52,353 nt of DNA, from positions 1-52,353 of the forward strand of contig JAGQOY010000026.1 of NCBI GenBank assembly GCA_020427005.1. Direction: 5' to 3'. The stretch's first letter is position 1, and the number at the start of each line of letters is the position of its first letter. The DNA is from Planctomycetales bacterium (GTDB lineage: Bacteria > Planctomycetota > Planctomycetia > Pirellulales > Pirellulaceae). Shown here in pieces: positions 45,431 through 52,353 of the stretch. Made by a program: the position numbers and the translations under genes. The notes under the pieces were generated by a model. That model was given only the letters and a program-made list of their open reading frames with translations, did no database searches and was not told the DNA's origin.

Positions 45431-46540
45431 TTAGAAGTTGTCCAGTCCATAGGAGAGCTGGCGAATATACTCTATAGCCTCTTCTAGCTCACTTGCGCGT
45501 ACACCTGGTACGCGTCCCTCGCGATCACACTGCCCAAGCAAGAGCAATTCCTCGTAACTTTCATTCTCCCGAAGTCGACGGTGCGCACGAATGCCTATGG
45601 AACCGTCAAGTATGCGATGCACTTCCATGTGGTGTTCAATCAACCAAGCGGTGCGCTGACTAACAAATCCTTCGAGCGCCTCCAGGGCGGCTTGAACGTG
45701 GTCGTCGGGATCAATCCCCTTGCCTATATCGTGCAATAAAGCTGCCAAAAGGAAATCTTCGTCATACGGTAACTCATCGCGAGCCAGATCGAACACTTGC
45801 AGGCTGTGATAAAGTACATCCCCTTCAGGATGGAATTTCTGATGTCCTTTTACGTTTTCAAGTGGTAAAAGAAGTGCAGCGTAAAGCTGAAATCTGTCTG
45901 GAGCTTCGTCCATCTGTTGAACTGCTGAATCCAGTTCCAATTCCGGATACTCACGCAGTAGCAAGTGCCTAAGCTGTGCAATGGTGGCCCGCTCAATGGG
46001 CTTTCCAGTGATGGAACTCTTGAAGCAGTGCGATGATAGCTTTGTGCCGTAGCATGTCAATTCAATTGGAAAAAGGTCTTTCAAGTGTATGTGCGTGAAT
46101 ACTTGTTCGACGTTTTCCTTGCGAACTCGTTTTCTTTCGACATCGTAGAATAACATCTGTTGATCGAGAGCAAGGGTGATGGCCTCTACTGAATCACTGA
46201 ACACATGGATGTCGATGTCCGATCCATGGCGAATGTGTCCGGTGAGCGTACTTCCTATCAGCTTTGGAGAAAAGCGTTCCAGCAATTGCATGACGCGCAG
46301 TGCAACCAATCGCATCTGCAAGAGATTGTCCGTCCTTGAAGAACCCTCAAAGAGACGCGCCAGAGCCTGTATTTCATCGCGGATTTCTGAATTACTGGGA
46401 AGATCGGCAGGCTTGATCCATCCCTTGCAAATGCGTCTCGCTGCCTTATGCTTGGCGCGGTAGTATTCGCTTTCATGCCGGAAATACATGGCTCGCGCGG
46501 CCTCGTAACAAATTTGGCGACGCAGTTTGTTAGGCTTCAT
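45431..46540 (-). CDS. Nucleotidyltransferase-HD domain fusion protein
   Basis: The protein has 369 residues. The first half holds a pol-beta-type nucleotidyltransferase motif, 'LIGSTLTGHIRHGSDIDIHV' (Gly96-Ser97, Asp108, Asp110). The second half is an HD hydrolase: His237 and His245 in 'HPEGDVLYHSL', His270-Asp271 in 'ALLHDIGKGIDPDDH', and 'IEHHMEVHRI'. The pairing resembles tRNA nucleotidyltransferases with an HD tail, but the tRNA-binding regions are not recognised, so the substrate is open. Candidates are tRNA ends, or protein or small-molecule nucleotidylation with reversal by the HD part. Positively charged N-terminal helices ('HKAARRICKGWIKP') would suit RNA binding. It has no co-oriented neighbour. 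Confidence 0.8.
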   Translation of the reverse strand: MKPNKLRRQICYEAARAMYFRHESEYYRAKHKAARRICKGWIKPADLPSNSEIRDEIQALARLFEGSSRTDNLLQMRLVALRVMQLLERFSPKLIGSTLTGHIRHGSDIDIHVFSDSVEAITLALDQQMLFYDVERKRVRKENVEQVFTHIHLKDLFPIELTCYGTKLSSHCFKSSITGKPIERATIAQLRHLLLREYPELELDSAVQQMDEAPDRFQLYAALLLPLENVKGHQKFHPEGDVLYHSLQVFDLARDELPYDEDFLLAALLHDIGKGIDPDDHVQAALEALEGFVSQRTAWLIEHHMEVHRILDGSIGIRAHRRLRENESYEELLLLGQCDREGRVPGVRASELEEAIEYIRQLSYGLDNF

Positions 46541-46780
46541 AGGTTGGGTCCCGTGGTAGGGTTGCCCAGGTTGGCCAAGGGTAATGACGAATGGACTTTG
46601 CCGGACGTGGGGGGCGTGATTTTTAGCGCTATCAGGCTTGCTGAGTCAATACTTTATCTTAAACTGTGCGCGGGCCTGCCCAAATGTGCGAATGCGCTGA
46701 TTTTGGATGCCCACGGTAGTTATATTAAATGAATTGTTCGCTCCACTCCACTGCAGGTTGCCTAGCGGGAGAACATTTTC

Positions 46781-47338
46781 ATGCTTGGAGAAACTGATTC
46801 GCCGGCCGAATTTGAAGAGTTTCGTTCGTACTTGCACGTCTTAGCGGAAACTCAACTACACGCGAGACTAAAAGGGAAAGTGGATGCTTCGGACATCGTC
46901 CAACAAACGATGCTGCAAGCCTATCAAGCCCGCGATCAGTTTCGAGGAACAACGAGTGGGGAACGAGCGGCATGGCTAAGGACTATCTTGGGCAATGTCT
47001 TGTTCGCGGTTGCTCGGAATTTTTCTCGTCAACGTCGGGACATCACTCGCGAACAATCGATTCAAGCAGTAGAGAAATCGTCCATTCAATTGGCCAACCT
47101 GCTAGTAGGAAACAGCTCTTCGCCCAGCGCAAATCTCCATCGACACGAACGGGCTGATGAATTGGCCAAAGCCATGCTGAAACTAACGACCGAACAACGG
47201 CAAGCCATCGTGCTGAAGTATTGGCACGGAGCGACCTTGGCGGACATTGGCGAACAATTGGACAAGTCGACTGAGGCGGTTGCTGGCCTAATCTTCCGTG
47301 GTATGCAAAAACTCCGAAGTGAGTTCCCCAATCCATAG
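46781..47338 (+). CDS. Small ECF sigma factor, planctomycete type
   Basis: The protein has 185 residues. Region 2 shows 'DASDIVQQTMLQAYQARDQF' and 'AAWLRTILGNVLFAVARN'. Region 4 shows 'LTTEQRQAIVLKYWHGATL' and 'IGEQLDKSTEAVAGLIFRG', the pattern of Planctomycetes ECF factors (RNA polymerase sigma-70, plancto1 group). GGGAGAA precedes the ATG. Its relatives are usually followed by a protein kinase gene; here an ArsR gene follows at 100 bp instead. No anti-sigma factor is near, so its activation route is unknown. Confidence 0.88.
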   Translation: MLGETDSPAEFEEFRSYLHVLAETQLHARLKGKVDASDIVQQTMLQAYQARDQFRGTTSGERAAWLRTILGNVLFAVARNFSRQRRDITREQSIQAVEKSSIQLANLLVGNSSSPSANLHRHERADELAKAMLKLTTEQRQAIVLKYWHGATLADIGEQLDKSTEAVAGLIFRGMQKLRSEFPNP

Positions 47339-47373
47339 TTCCGGCCACTGCTCAGAATGGCTGAATGAAACTA

Positions 47374-47402
47374 TTGACAGCTGCTATTCTAAAGTGTAAC
47401 CT
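47374..47402 (+). promoter_or_regulatory. Promoter of the ArsR-SRPBCC operon
   Basis: A consensus TTGACA (47374-47379) and TAACCT (47397-47402) lie 17 bp apart. The -10 box falls inside the operator palindrome that follows. Confidence 0.55.
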
Positions 47403-47412
47403 ATAGGTTACA
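47395..47412. promoter_or_regulatory. Perfect 18-bp operator palindrome
   Basis: TGTAACCTATAGGTTACA reads the same on both strands. It overlaps the -10 region and lies 25 bp before the ArsR start, the normal position for autorepression by a dimeric ArsR-type protein. Confidence 0.65.
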
Positions 47413-47437
47413 TGTTATTTCAAGATGATGGCGACGC

Positions 47438-47800
47438 ATGGACCCTTTGGATCTCGTATTTCAGGCCCTAGCACATCCAATTCGGCGGGCCATCCTGGAC
47501 TTGCTTAAGCGGCGACCGGGCCTGTGTATTAACGATATAGCGGAACAGTTTGATGTTTCCAGGATCGCAGTGTTAAAGCACTTGCGCGTTTTGGAGGAAT
47601 GCCAATTGATCATCGTAAAAAAGAGTGGGCGTAAGCGAGCGGTTTTTTTCAACGTTGTCCCGATCCAGGCCATCTACGATCGCTGGACGACAGAATATTC
47701 GGCATTTTGGGCGGAGCAGGCGCTTGACTTGAAGGCTCAGCTCGAAGCTTCCATACACGGGCCAGGACCTGACAAGCAGATTCAGAAATCGAGTTCCTAG
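47438..47800 (+). CDS. ArsR family transcriptional regulator
   Basis: The protein has 120 residues. 'FQALAHPIRRAILDLLKRRP' and 'INDIAEQFDVSRIAVLKHLR' form the ArsR winged helix, with the recognition helix in the second piece. There is no metal-binding ELCVCDL-type cluster, so it is not a classical metal sensor. It belongs to the group next to SRPBCC genes. It most likely binds the perfect palindrome upstream as a dimer and represses its own operon. The downstream SRPBCC gene starts 29 bp after the stop. The signal it senses is unknown. Confidence 0.9.
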   Translation: MDPLDLVFQALAHPIRRAILDLLKRRPGLCINDIAEQFDVSRIAVLKHLRVLEECQLIIVKKSGRKRAVFFNVVPIQAIYDRWTTEYSAFWAEQALDLKAQLEASIHGPGPDKQIQKSSS

Positions 47801-47829
47801 TGTATTTCCACTTTGAAAGCAACCATTGA

Positions 47830-48366
47830 ATGACAGCGACTTCGAAGAACCAACCTCAGTACTTCCGTGTTGTGATTGAAGCTCCCATCGAGAGAGTTTG
47901 GGAAGCTCTGACCCAACGCGACCAGGTCCTACCATTTTTTTTCAATTCGGTCTTGCATACAACCTCGTTGGCACCGGGAGCACCAGTGCGCATGCGAAGT
48001 CCCAACGGGAAATTTACTGGAGTTGTCGGCGAAGTGCTTGAATTGGAGCCTCCGTTTAAGTACTCGCATACGTTTAAATTCACGAATCTGGACGACCCAA
48101 TCTGCGTTGTTGAGTACGAATTGAAGTCCATTGAAGGAGGAACAGAATTCACCCTAGTCGTACGCGACGCTCCAGCAGGCACCAAAACTGAAAAATATAT
48201 GCTTAGCGGCGGCAAGATGATCGTGGCAGCCTTGAAGCATTGGGTAGAAAAAGGACGTCCCTCATTTACTTCCCGTCTGATCGGATTCGTCAACGCACTT
48301 TCAAGCCCCTTTACACCTCGGAAATGCCGCTCCGAAAACTGGCCTCTCGATAAGAAAATCAAATAA
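47830..48366 (+). CDS. SRPBCC (AHSA1-like) lipid/ligand-binding domain protein
   Basis: The protein has 178 residues. 'YFRVVIEAPIERVWEALTQR', 'GEVLELEPPFKYSHTFKFTN' and 'CVVEYELKSIEGGTEFTLVV' are the strands of a Bet v1/AHSA1-type helix-grip fold, which binds hydrophobic ligands or Hsp90. The C-terminal tail ('SENWPLDKKIK') is basic. ArsR-SRPBCC pairs are widespread; the domain may carry the ligand that the regulator responds to, or detoxify it. No enzymatic residues are clear. The ATG follows the ArsR stop by 29 bp. Confidence 0.85.
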   Translation: MTATSKNQPQYFRVVIEAPIERVWEALTQRDQVLPFFFNSVLHTTSLAPGAPVRMRSPNGKFTGVVGEVLELEPPFKYSHTFKFTNLDDPICVVEYELKSIEGGTEFTLVVRDAPAGTKTEKYMLSGGKMIVAALKHWVEKGRPSFTSRLIGFVNALSSPFTPRKCRSENWPLDKKIK

Positions 48367-48414
48367 GTTCAACATGTCGTATTCGCAAGAGTTTCTTTTT
48401 TAGGAAATACCACC

Positions 48415-49035
48415 ATGTCTATCGATTCCCTTTCGATGAATGCCATCCATCGAGTTCCACGACGCTATACGGTCGATTACTTTGTCATTCGCCAGATAAT
48501 ATTTGTAGCGACGATTTTTGTTTCTGCCCTTACTACTTTATCTGCTGAGGAGCCAGCGGAGCAGAACGCCCTTAGCCTCAACGAACACTTGATGGTCTTC
48601 CAACCCTTGCTCGGGAAAACGTATCGCGGGAGCTTTGCCGATCAGGGAGAGGGCAAAGAAACAATCGACGTATCTAGTTGGGAGCGCGCCATGAATGGCC
48701 AAGCAGTTCGGGGGCTGCATTCAATCAACGACGGTGAGTATGGCGGTGAGACGATAATCATGTGGGATCCAAAACAAGAGAAGATTGCATTTTGGTACTT
48801 CACAACTGCAGGGTTTTTTACCCAAGGCACCATGGAAATCGAAGGCGACACATGGTCAAGTACAGAGGAAGTAACAGGCAATGCCAATGGCATTTCTCGA
48901 GTCAAGGCGATTTCAAAAATACTAGAAAATGGGAATTTGGAGGTCAAATCCGAATACTTTGGAAACGGTAAATGGAGTCCGGGCCACGCCGCCACCTATA
49001 CCGAAGCACCGGACGCCAAAGTAGTATTTCGATAA
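48415..49035 (+). CDS. Exported calycin-like protein of unknown function
   Basis: The protein has 206 residues. A signal peptide covers about 24-45 ('VIRQIIFVATIFVSALTTLS', then AEEP). The mature part is beta-rich: 'LLGKTYRGSFADQGEGKET', 'ETIIMWDPKQEKIAFWYFTT', 'GFFTQGTMEIEGDTWSSTEE', 'GNLEVKSEYFGNGKWSPG'. These strand repeats resemble DUF1579/THAP4-like beta-barrels, some of which bind heme or lipids. AGGAAA precedes the ATG. It is the third gene of the ArsR operon, so the unit may include a cytoplasmic and a periplasmic carrier for the same ligand; this is inference. It ends 10 bp before the convergent ppk2 gene. Confidence 0.7.
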   Translation: MSIDSLSMNAIHRVPRRYTVDYFVIRQIIFVATIFVSALTTLSAEEPAEQNALSLNEHLMVFQPLLGKTYRGSFADQGEGKETIDVSSWERAMNGQAVRGLHSINDGEYGGETIIMWDPKQEKIAFWYFTTAGFFTQGTMEIEGDTWSSTEEVTGNANGISRVKAISKILENGNLEVKSEYFGNGKWSPGHAATYTEAPDAKVVFR

Positions 49036-49045
49036 GAGTTAGTTG

Positions 49046-50179
49046 TTAGTCGCGAGATTGATCTGCATTGGAATATCGCAGGGGAGCGCGACTAACGAGC
49101 AATGGATCCACTGGGCCGATGACTTTTAGGTCTCGCCCATCATAGGGCAGGCTTTGCAAAATGAAGCGCATGGCATTCAATCGGGCTCGTTTTTTGCAAT
49201 CGGACTTGATGACCGTCCACGGGGCTTCGACACTGTCGGTATGATAAAACATCATTTCCTTGGCCTCAGTATATGCGTCCCATTTGTCTAGGGACGCGAG
49301 GTCAACAGGTGACAGTTTCCATTGTTTCAAGGGGTGATGCTTGCGTTCTTTAAATCGTCTCCGTTGCTCCTCACGACTCACTGAGAACCAGAATTTTGAC
49401 AAGTGAATACCGCTGCGGACCAGGTGCCGTTCAAATTCGGGTGCCTGCCCCAAGAAGTCGTGGTATTCTTCGTCGGAACAGAAACCCATGACTCGCTCAA
49501 CACCAGTCCGATTGTACCAAGAGCGGTCAAACAATACGATTTCGCCTCGCGTTGGCAGATGCTCCACATAGCGCTGAAAATACCATTGCCCGGCTTCCTG
49601 TTCAGTTGGTTTCTCGAGTGCTACCACGCGCGCACCACGTGGGTTGAGATGCTCCATGAAGCGTTTGATCGTTCCTCCTTTGCCCGCGGCATCCCGACCT
49701 TCAAATAGGATGACCAATCTCTGCCCTGTTTTCTTGACCCAGGATTGAAGTTTCAACAATTCCACTTGGAGTTTGTATTTTTGCTTCTCATAAGCCTTGC
49801 GCGACATTAGGTTCTTGTAAGGATATCCACCATCCCGCCAAGCGTCTGAAAGCAGGTCATCAGGGCCAGGTGCTGCATTGGCAGGAATCTCAGCTATACC
49901 AAGCAATGCATTGCGGAGTACGAGGGCATCATCGTTGGATGTGCCTTGCATGATGGCCGATAAAACTTCTTTGATTGTCTCGACGTCGTTGGGCGGCATG
50001 GTCGTCAGAACGTCTTTGACGGCGTTGATTTTGGCTTCCCGTGCGGCCAGAACATTCTCGCTCACAGAGAAATTCTCGATGGCTTCTTTGGTCAACGCTG
50101 GAGCTCGATCGCCTTGGGATGCCAATTGCGTTCGCCCGTTCGGATTTTGTACAGCGTCAGTGATGGATTTCTTCGCCAT
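49046..50179 (-). CDS. ppk2: Polyphosphate kinase 2
   Basis: The protein has 377 residues. PPK2 uses polyphosphate to phosphorylate nucleoside mono- or diphosphates (or the reverse). 'LFEGRDAAGKGGTIKRFMEH' is the Walker A loop near 159-167, 'IVLFDRSWYNRTGVERVMGF' is Walker B, and 'WFSVSREEQRRRFKERKHHP' and 'KLSPVDLASLDKWDAYTEAK' are the lid and substrate regions of single-domain class I enzymes. About 110 N-terminal residues precede the core, polar and probably flexible. ATG 50179 is preceded by a divergent gap of 286 bp. It converges on the ArsR operon. Confidence 0.93.
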   Translation of the reverse strand: MAKKSITDAVQNPNGRTQLASQGDRAPALTKEAIENFSVSENVLAAREAKINAVKDVLTTMPPNDVETIKEVLSAIMQGTSNDDALVLRNALLGIAEIPANAAPGPDDLLSDAWRDGGYPYKNLMSRKAYEKQKYKLQVELLKLQSWVKKTGQRLVILFEGRDAAGKGGTIKRFMEHLNPRGARVVALEKPTEQEAGQWYFQRYVEHLPTRGEIVLFDRSWYNRTGVERVMGFCSDEEYHDFLGQAPEFERHLVRSGIHLSKFWFSVSREEQRRRFKERKHHPLKQWKLSPVDLASLDKWDAYTEAKEMMFYHTDSVEAPWTVIKSDCKKRARLNAMRFILQSLPYDGRDLKVIGPVDPLLVSRAPLRYSNADQSRD

Positions 50180-50465
50180 TGTTCTTTTCCGTTACACTTG
50201 TAATCAACTGCTTGTAACTGCGGTTGTGGAGCATTGCTCACCTGAGGAAGCCCCTTAATCTTAACCCATAGAACGCGCCGCGGTTTTAGGATCTCATCCT
50301 TTCTTACGATGAACCATTACGTTTCGGGAAAAGTAAGTTCTCATCACAAAAAATGCGCGATGCAGCACAGTTTCCATTCATGGTAATCCACACGGACTAG
50401 GGAATAATCGGTAGAATCGTCTCTTTCCGAACGCCAGAACTACGTGAGTGAGATAGCCTTTGAAC

Positions 50466-52353
50466 ATGACCAGAGCAATCACCATAAGTGTAATCTTTCT
50501 AATGATGTTGGCTGCATGTGCTAGGGCACAAGATGAGGCAGTAACTCAAGTTGCATCCCAGCCCTGGCTCTATCAAGATCTTCAGGTTGGTCACGAAACA
50601 CCAGGACTAGTGGTAACGCCAGTAAATCAGATTCTTACTCCCGAGGGCATCCAGGTACCGTTGGACGGCCTCAGGCCGCAGGTCGTTGCGCTAAGTCCCG
50701 ACCAGCGTTTGTTGGTTACAAGTGGGAAAACGAGCTCGCTCATCGTGATCGATCCCGCTACAGGGAAGATTCTGCAAAGCGTCGAGCTACCTTCGCTACA
50801 ACAAACTCGTCCGATTGAGCCCGTCTCAGAGAACATTCTGAAACCGGATCAGCGCGCGCAGGTCAGCTACACCGGGCTTATTTTCTCACCTGACGGGCAG
50901 AATCTTTTTCTAAGCGATGTGAATGGATCTATCAAAGTTTTTCGTGTCCACGAGGGAAAGATTTATTCATCGCATTCCATTATTTTGCCTCCCGCCGACG
51001 CTCCGCGCCGGTCCGAAGAAATTCCCAGCGGACTAGCCATCGCGGCCGATGGAAAGACACTTTATGTGTGTGGAAACCTGTCTAACCAACTCCTGGAAAT
51101 CAACCTTGAGAAGGGAGAAACTACTCGCGTTTTTCCAGTAGGTGTGGCACCTTACGACGTGGTTCTTGCAGATGGGGTGGCCATCGTTAGCAATTGGGGT
51201 GGGCGGCGAGCCGAACCAGGTGATTTGACCGGTCCCGCGGGTCGAGGAACGGTTGTACGAGTCGATTCCGAACGGCATATTGCCGCCGAAGGTTCGGTGA
51301 CCTTTATCGATTTGAATTCAGGTCAAGTGTTGGCGGAAATACTCACTGGTTTACACGCCAGTGATCTTGAAATCAGTCCTGATCGTCGATTCGTCGTCTG
51401 TGCAAACGCAGGATCAGATAATTTGAGCGTCATCGATATCGCCAAGCGAACGATCATCGATACCATATGGGCCAAACCGAATCCATCCGAGCTGTTCGGA
51501 GCAACCCCTAATGCAATTACCATTTCACCCGATGGAAACAAGTTATACTTAGCCAACGGTACGCACAATTCAATTGCCGTGATTGAAGTTGATTTCGACG
51601 AACCTGGAGAGCATGAGTTTGAGGGACTGATTCCTGTGGGCTGGTTCCCAGGTGCCTTGGTGTTGGACAGTCAACGCAACCAATTGTGCGTGGCCAACAT
51701 CAAAGGACTTCCGATGTCTCCTAAGGCTCGAGATGGTACTGAGGGATTCAACTCGCACCATTACAGCGGATCACTTTCCATAGTTCCAATCCCGGACAAG
51801 AGCCGCTTGCAGGGCTTGACCCTAATTGCCGCACGCAACATGTCAGAGCCTGCCATCGCGCAAGCACTGCAACCACCCCGTGAAAATCAACTTTCACGCC
51901 CCGTTCCAGAACGGATTGGTGAGCCCAGTCAAATCAAGCACGTCGTTTATATCATCAAGGAAAACCGTACGTACGACCAAGTCTTTGGCGCACTTGAAGA
52001 GGGTAATGGCCACTCTCAGCTATGTATTTTTGGAAAAGACATAACACCGAATTTTCATAAGCTTGCCGCTGAATTTGGTTTGTTAGACAACACGTACTGT
52101 GCTGGTATTTTGAGTGCCGATGGGCACCAGTGGAGTACAACTGCTATCAGTACGGATTATATGGAAAAGAGTTTTGCGGGATTCCCTCGATCCTATCCGG
52201 ACGGAATGGACATTGATGATGTGGATGCATTGGCATACTCGCCCGCTGGCTTCATCTGGGACAATGCCAAGTCACATGGAGTAACCATGCGAAACTATGG
52301 CGAATTCATGATCCCAGAAGTTCGTTGGCGAGACGCTAGTCGTCGCGGAACCC
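50466..52353 (+). CDS. YncE propeller/alkaline-phosphatase-like exported protein (partial)
   Basis: The frame opens at ATG 50466 and runs off the window, so 629 codons are seen. The N-terminus 'ITISVIFLMMLAACARAQ' is a signal peptide; Leu-Ala-Ala-Cys18 fits a lipobox, while Ala-Arg-Ala before Gln22 fits ordinary cleavage. Residues about 60-400 are YncE-type seven-bladed propeller repeats ('VALSPDQRLLVTSG', 'FSPDGQNLFLSDVNG', 'ISPDRRFVVCANAGSDNLSV'). After them begins a phosphoesterase domain of the phospholipase C/alkaline phosphatase superfamily: 'IKHVVYIIKENRTYDQVFG', 'LDNTYCAGILSADGHQWSTT'. Family members are bifunctional YncE/alkaline phosphatase proteins of Planctomycetes. The catalytic core continues outside the window. 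Confidence 0.85.
   Translation, partial: MTRAITISVIFLMMLAACARAQDEAVTQVASQPWLYQDLQVGHETPGLVVTPVNQILTPEGIQVPLDGLRPQVVALSPDQRLLVTSGKTSSLIVIDPATGKILQSVELPSLQQTRPIEPVSENILKPDQRAQVSYTGLIFSPDGQNLFLSDVNGSIKVFRVHEGKIYSSHSIILPPADAPRRSEEIPSGLAIAADGKTLYVCGNLSNQLLEINLEKGETTRVFPVGVAPYDVVLADGVAIVSNWGGRRAEPGDLTGPAGRGTVVRVDSERHIAAEGSVTFIDLNSGQVLAEILTGLHASDLEISPDRRFVVCANAGSDNLSVIDIAKRTIIDTIWAKPNPSELFGATPNAITISPDGNKLYLANGTHNSIAVIEVDFDEPGEHEFEGLIPVGWFPGALVLDSQRNQLCVANIKGLPMSPKARDGTEGFNSHHYSGSLSIVPIPDKSRLQGLTLIAARNMSEPAIAQALQPPRENQLSRPVPERIGEPSQIKHVVYIIKENRTYDQVFGALEEGNGHSQLCIFGKDITPNFHKLAAEFGLLDNTYCAGILSADGHQWSTTAISTDYMEKSFAGFPRSYPDGMDIDDVDALAYSPAGFIWDNAKSHGVTMRNYGEFMIPEVRWRDASRRGT

Overview
The window looks like a Planctomycetes chromosome, most likely Pirellulales-like. 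The markers are a double-length UvrA, a 'PVC-type' dehydrogenase fused to HEAT repeats and a cytochrome c domain, an ECF sigma factor carrying a membrane segment and an STN domain, a planctomycete-type small ECF factor, a Tat-exported Gfo/Idh oxidoreductase, very large exported proteins of unknown role, frequent TTG/GTG starts, and abundant short palindromic intergenic repeats. No tRNA, rRNA, CRISPR array, transposase or phage gene was recognised.

Layout. 1-2.6 kb: the end of a beta-propeller protein, then an Rrf2/NsrR-type Fe-S regulator with a promoter and candidate operator, co-oriented with a periplasmic one-heme (Tll0287/DUF3365-like) protein, then a soluble histidine kinase bracketed by two inverted copies of a short palindromic element. 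2.7-10.2 kb: a 2328-residue tandem UvrA with a C-terminal extension of unknown function, divergent from a stand-alone LigD-type 3'-phosphoesterase; together a DNA-repair island. 10.2-13.3 kb: a class V aminotransferase, then XdhC and a MocA-like nucleotidyltransferase (molybdenum-cofactor maturation) in divergent orientation. 13.3-17.3 kb: class II (B12-dependent) ribonucleotide reductase behind a long, hairpin-rich leader. 17.3-20.2 kb: metallophosphoesterase operon and an LRAT-domain protein surrounded by repeats. 20.2-23.8 kb: ECF-TM-STN protein, SDR dehydrogenase and a degenerate tandem array.

23.8-31.1 kb (minus strand): an operon of GT4 glycosyltransferase, alpha/beta hydrolase and a DUF1338 (2-oxoadipate dioxygenase-like) protein; a Gfo/Idh oxidoreductase with tandem hairpins behind it; a 727-residue exported protein with a terminator. 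31.6-40 kb: tricorn-like S41 protease (+), then a minus-strand cluster of PVC-type cytochrome dehydrogenase, small membrane protein and aquaglyceroporin. 40-46.5 kb: MnmC-like methyltransferase, a 1359-residue exported glycosidase-like protein and a nucleotidyltransferase-HD fusion. 46.8-52.35 kb: small ECF sigma factor, an ArsR-SRPBCC-exported protein operon with a perfect 18-bp operator palindrome over its promoter, PPK2, and the start of a YncE/alkaline-phosphatase-like protein running off the window.

Three families of short inverted-repeat elements are shared between intergenic regions: A at 299-432 and 20063-20146, B at 22140-22251 and 39706-39818, C at 1629-1676, 2555-2610 and partly 19085-19115. 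A and B share a common core. I see no single unmistakable new defence or metabolic system. The best candidates for undescribed biology are the UvrA extension with its 3'-phosphoesterase neighbour, the NsrR-heme protein unit, the nrdJ leader, and the ECF-STN and LRAT proteins. All function calls come from reading motifs; no database search was run.
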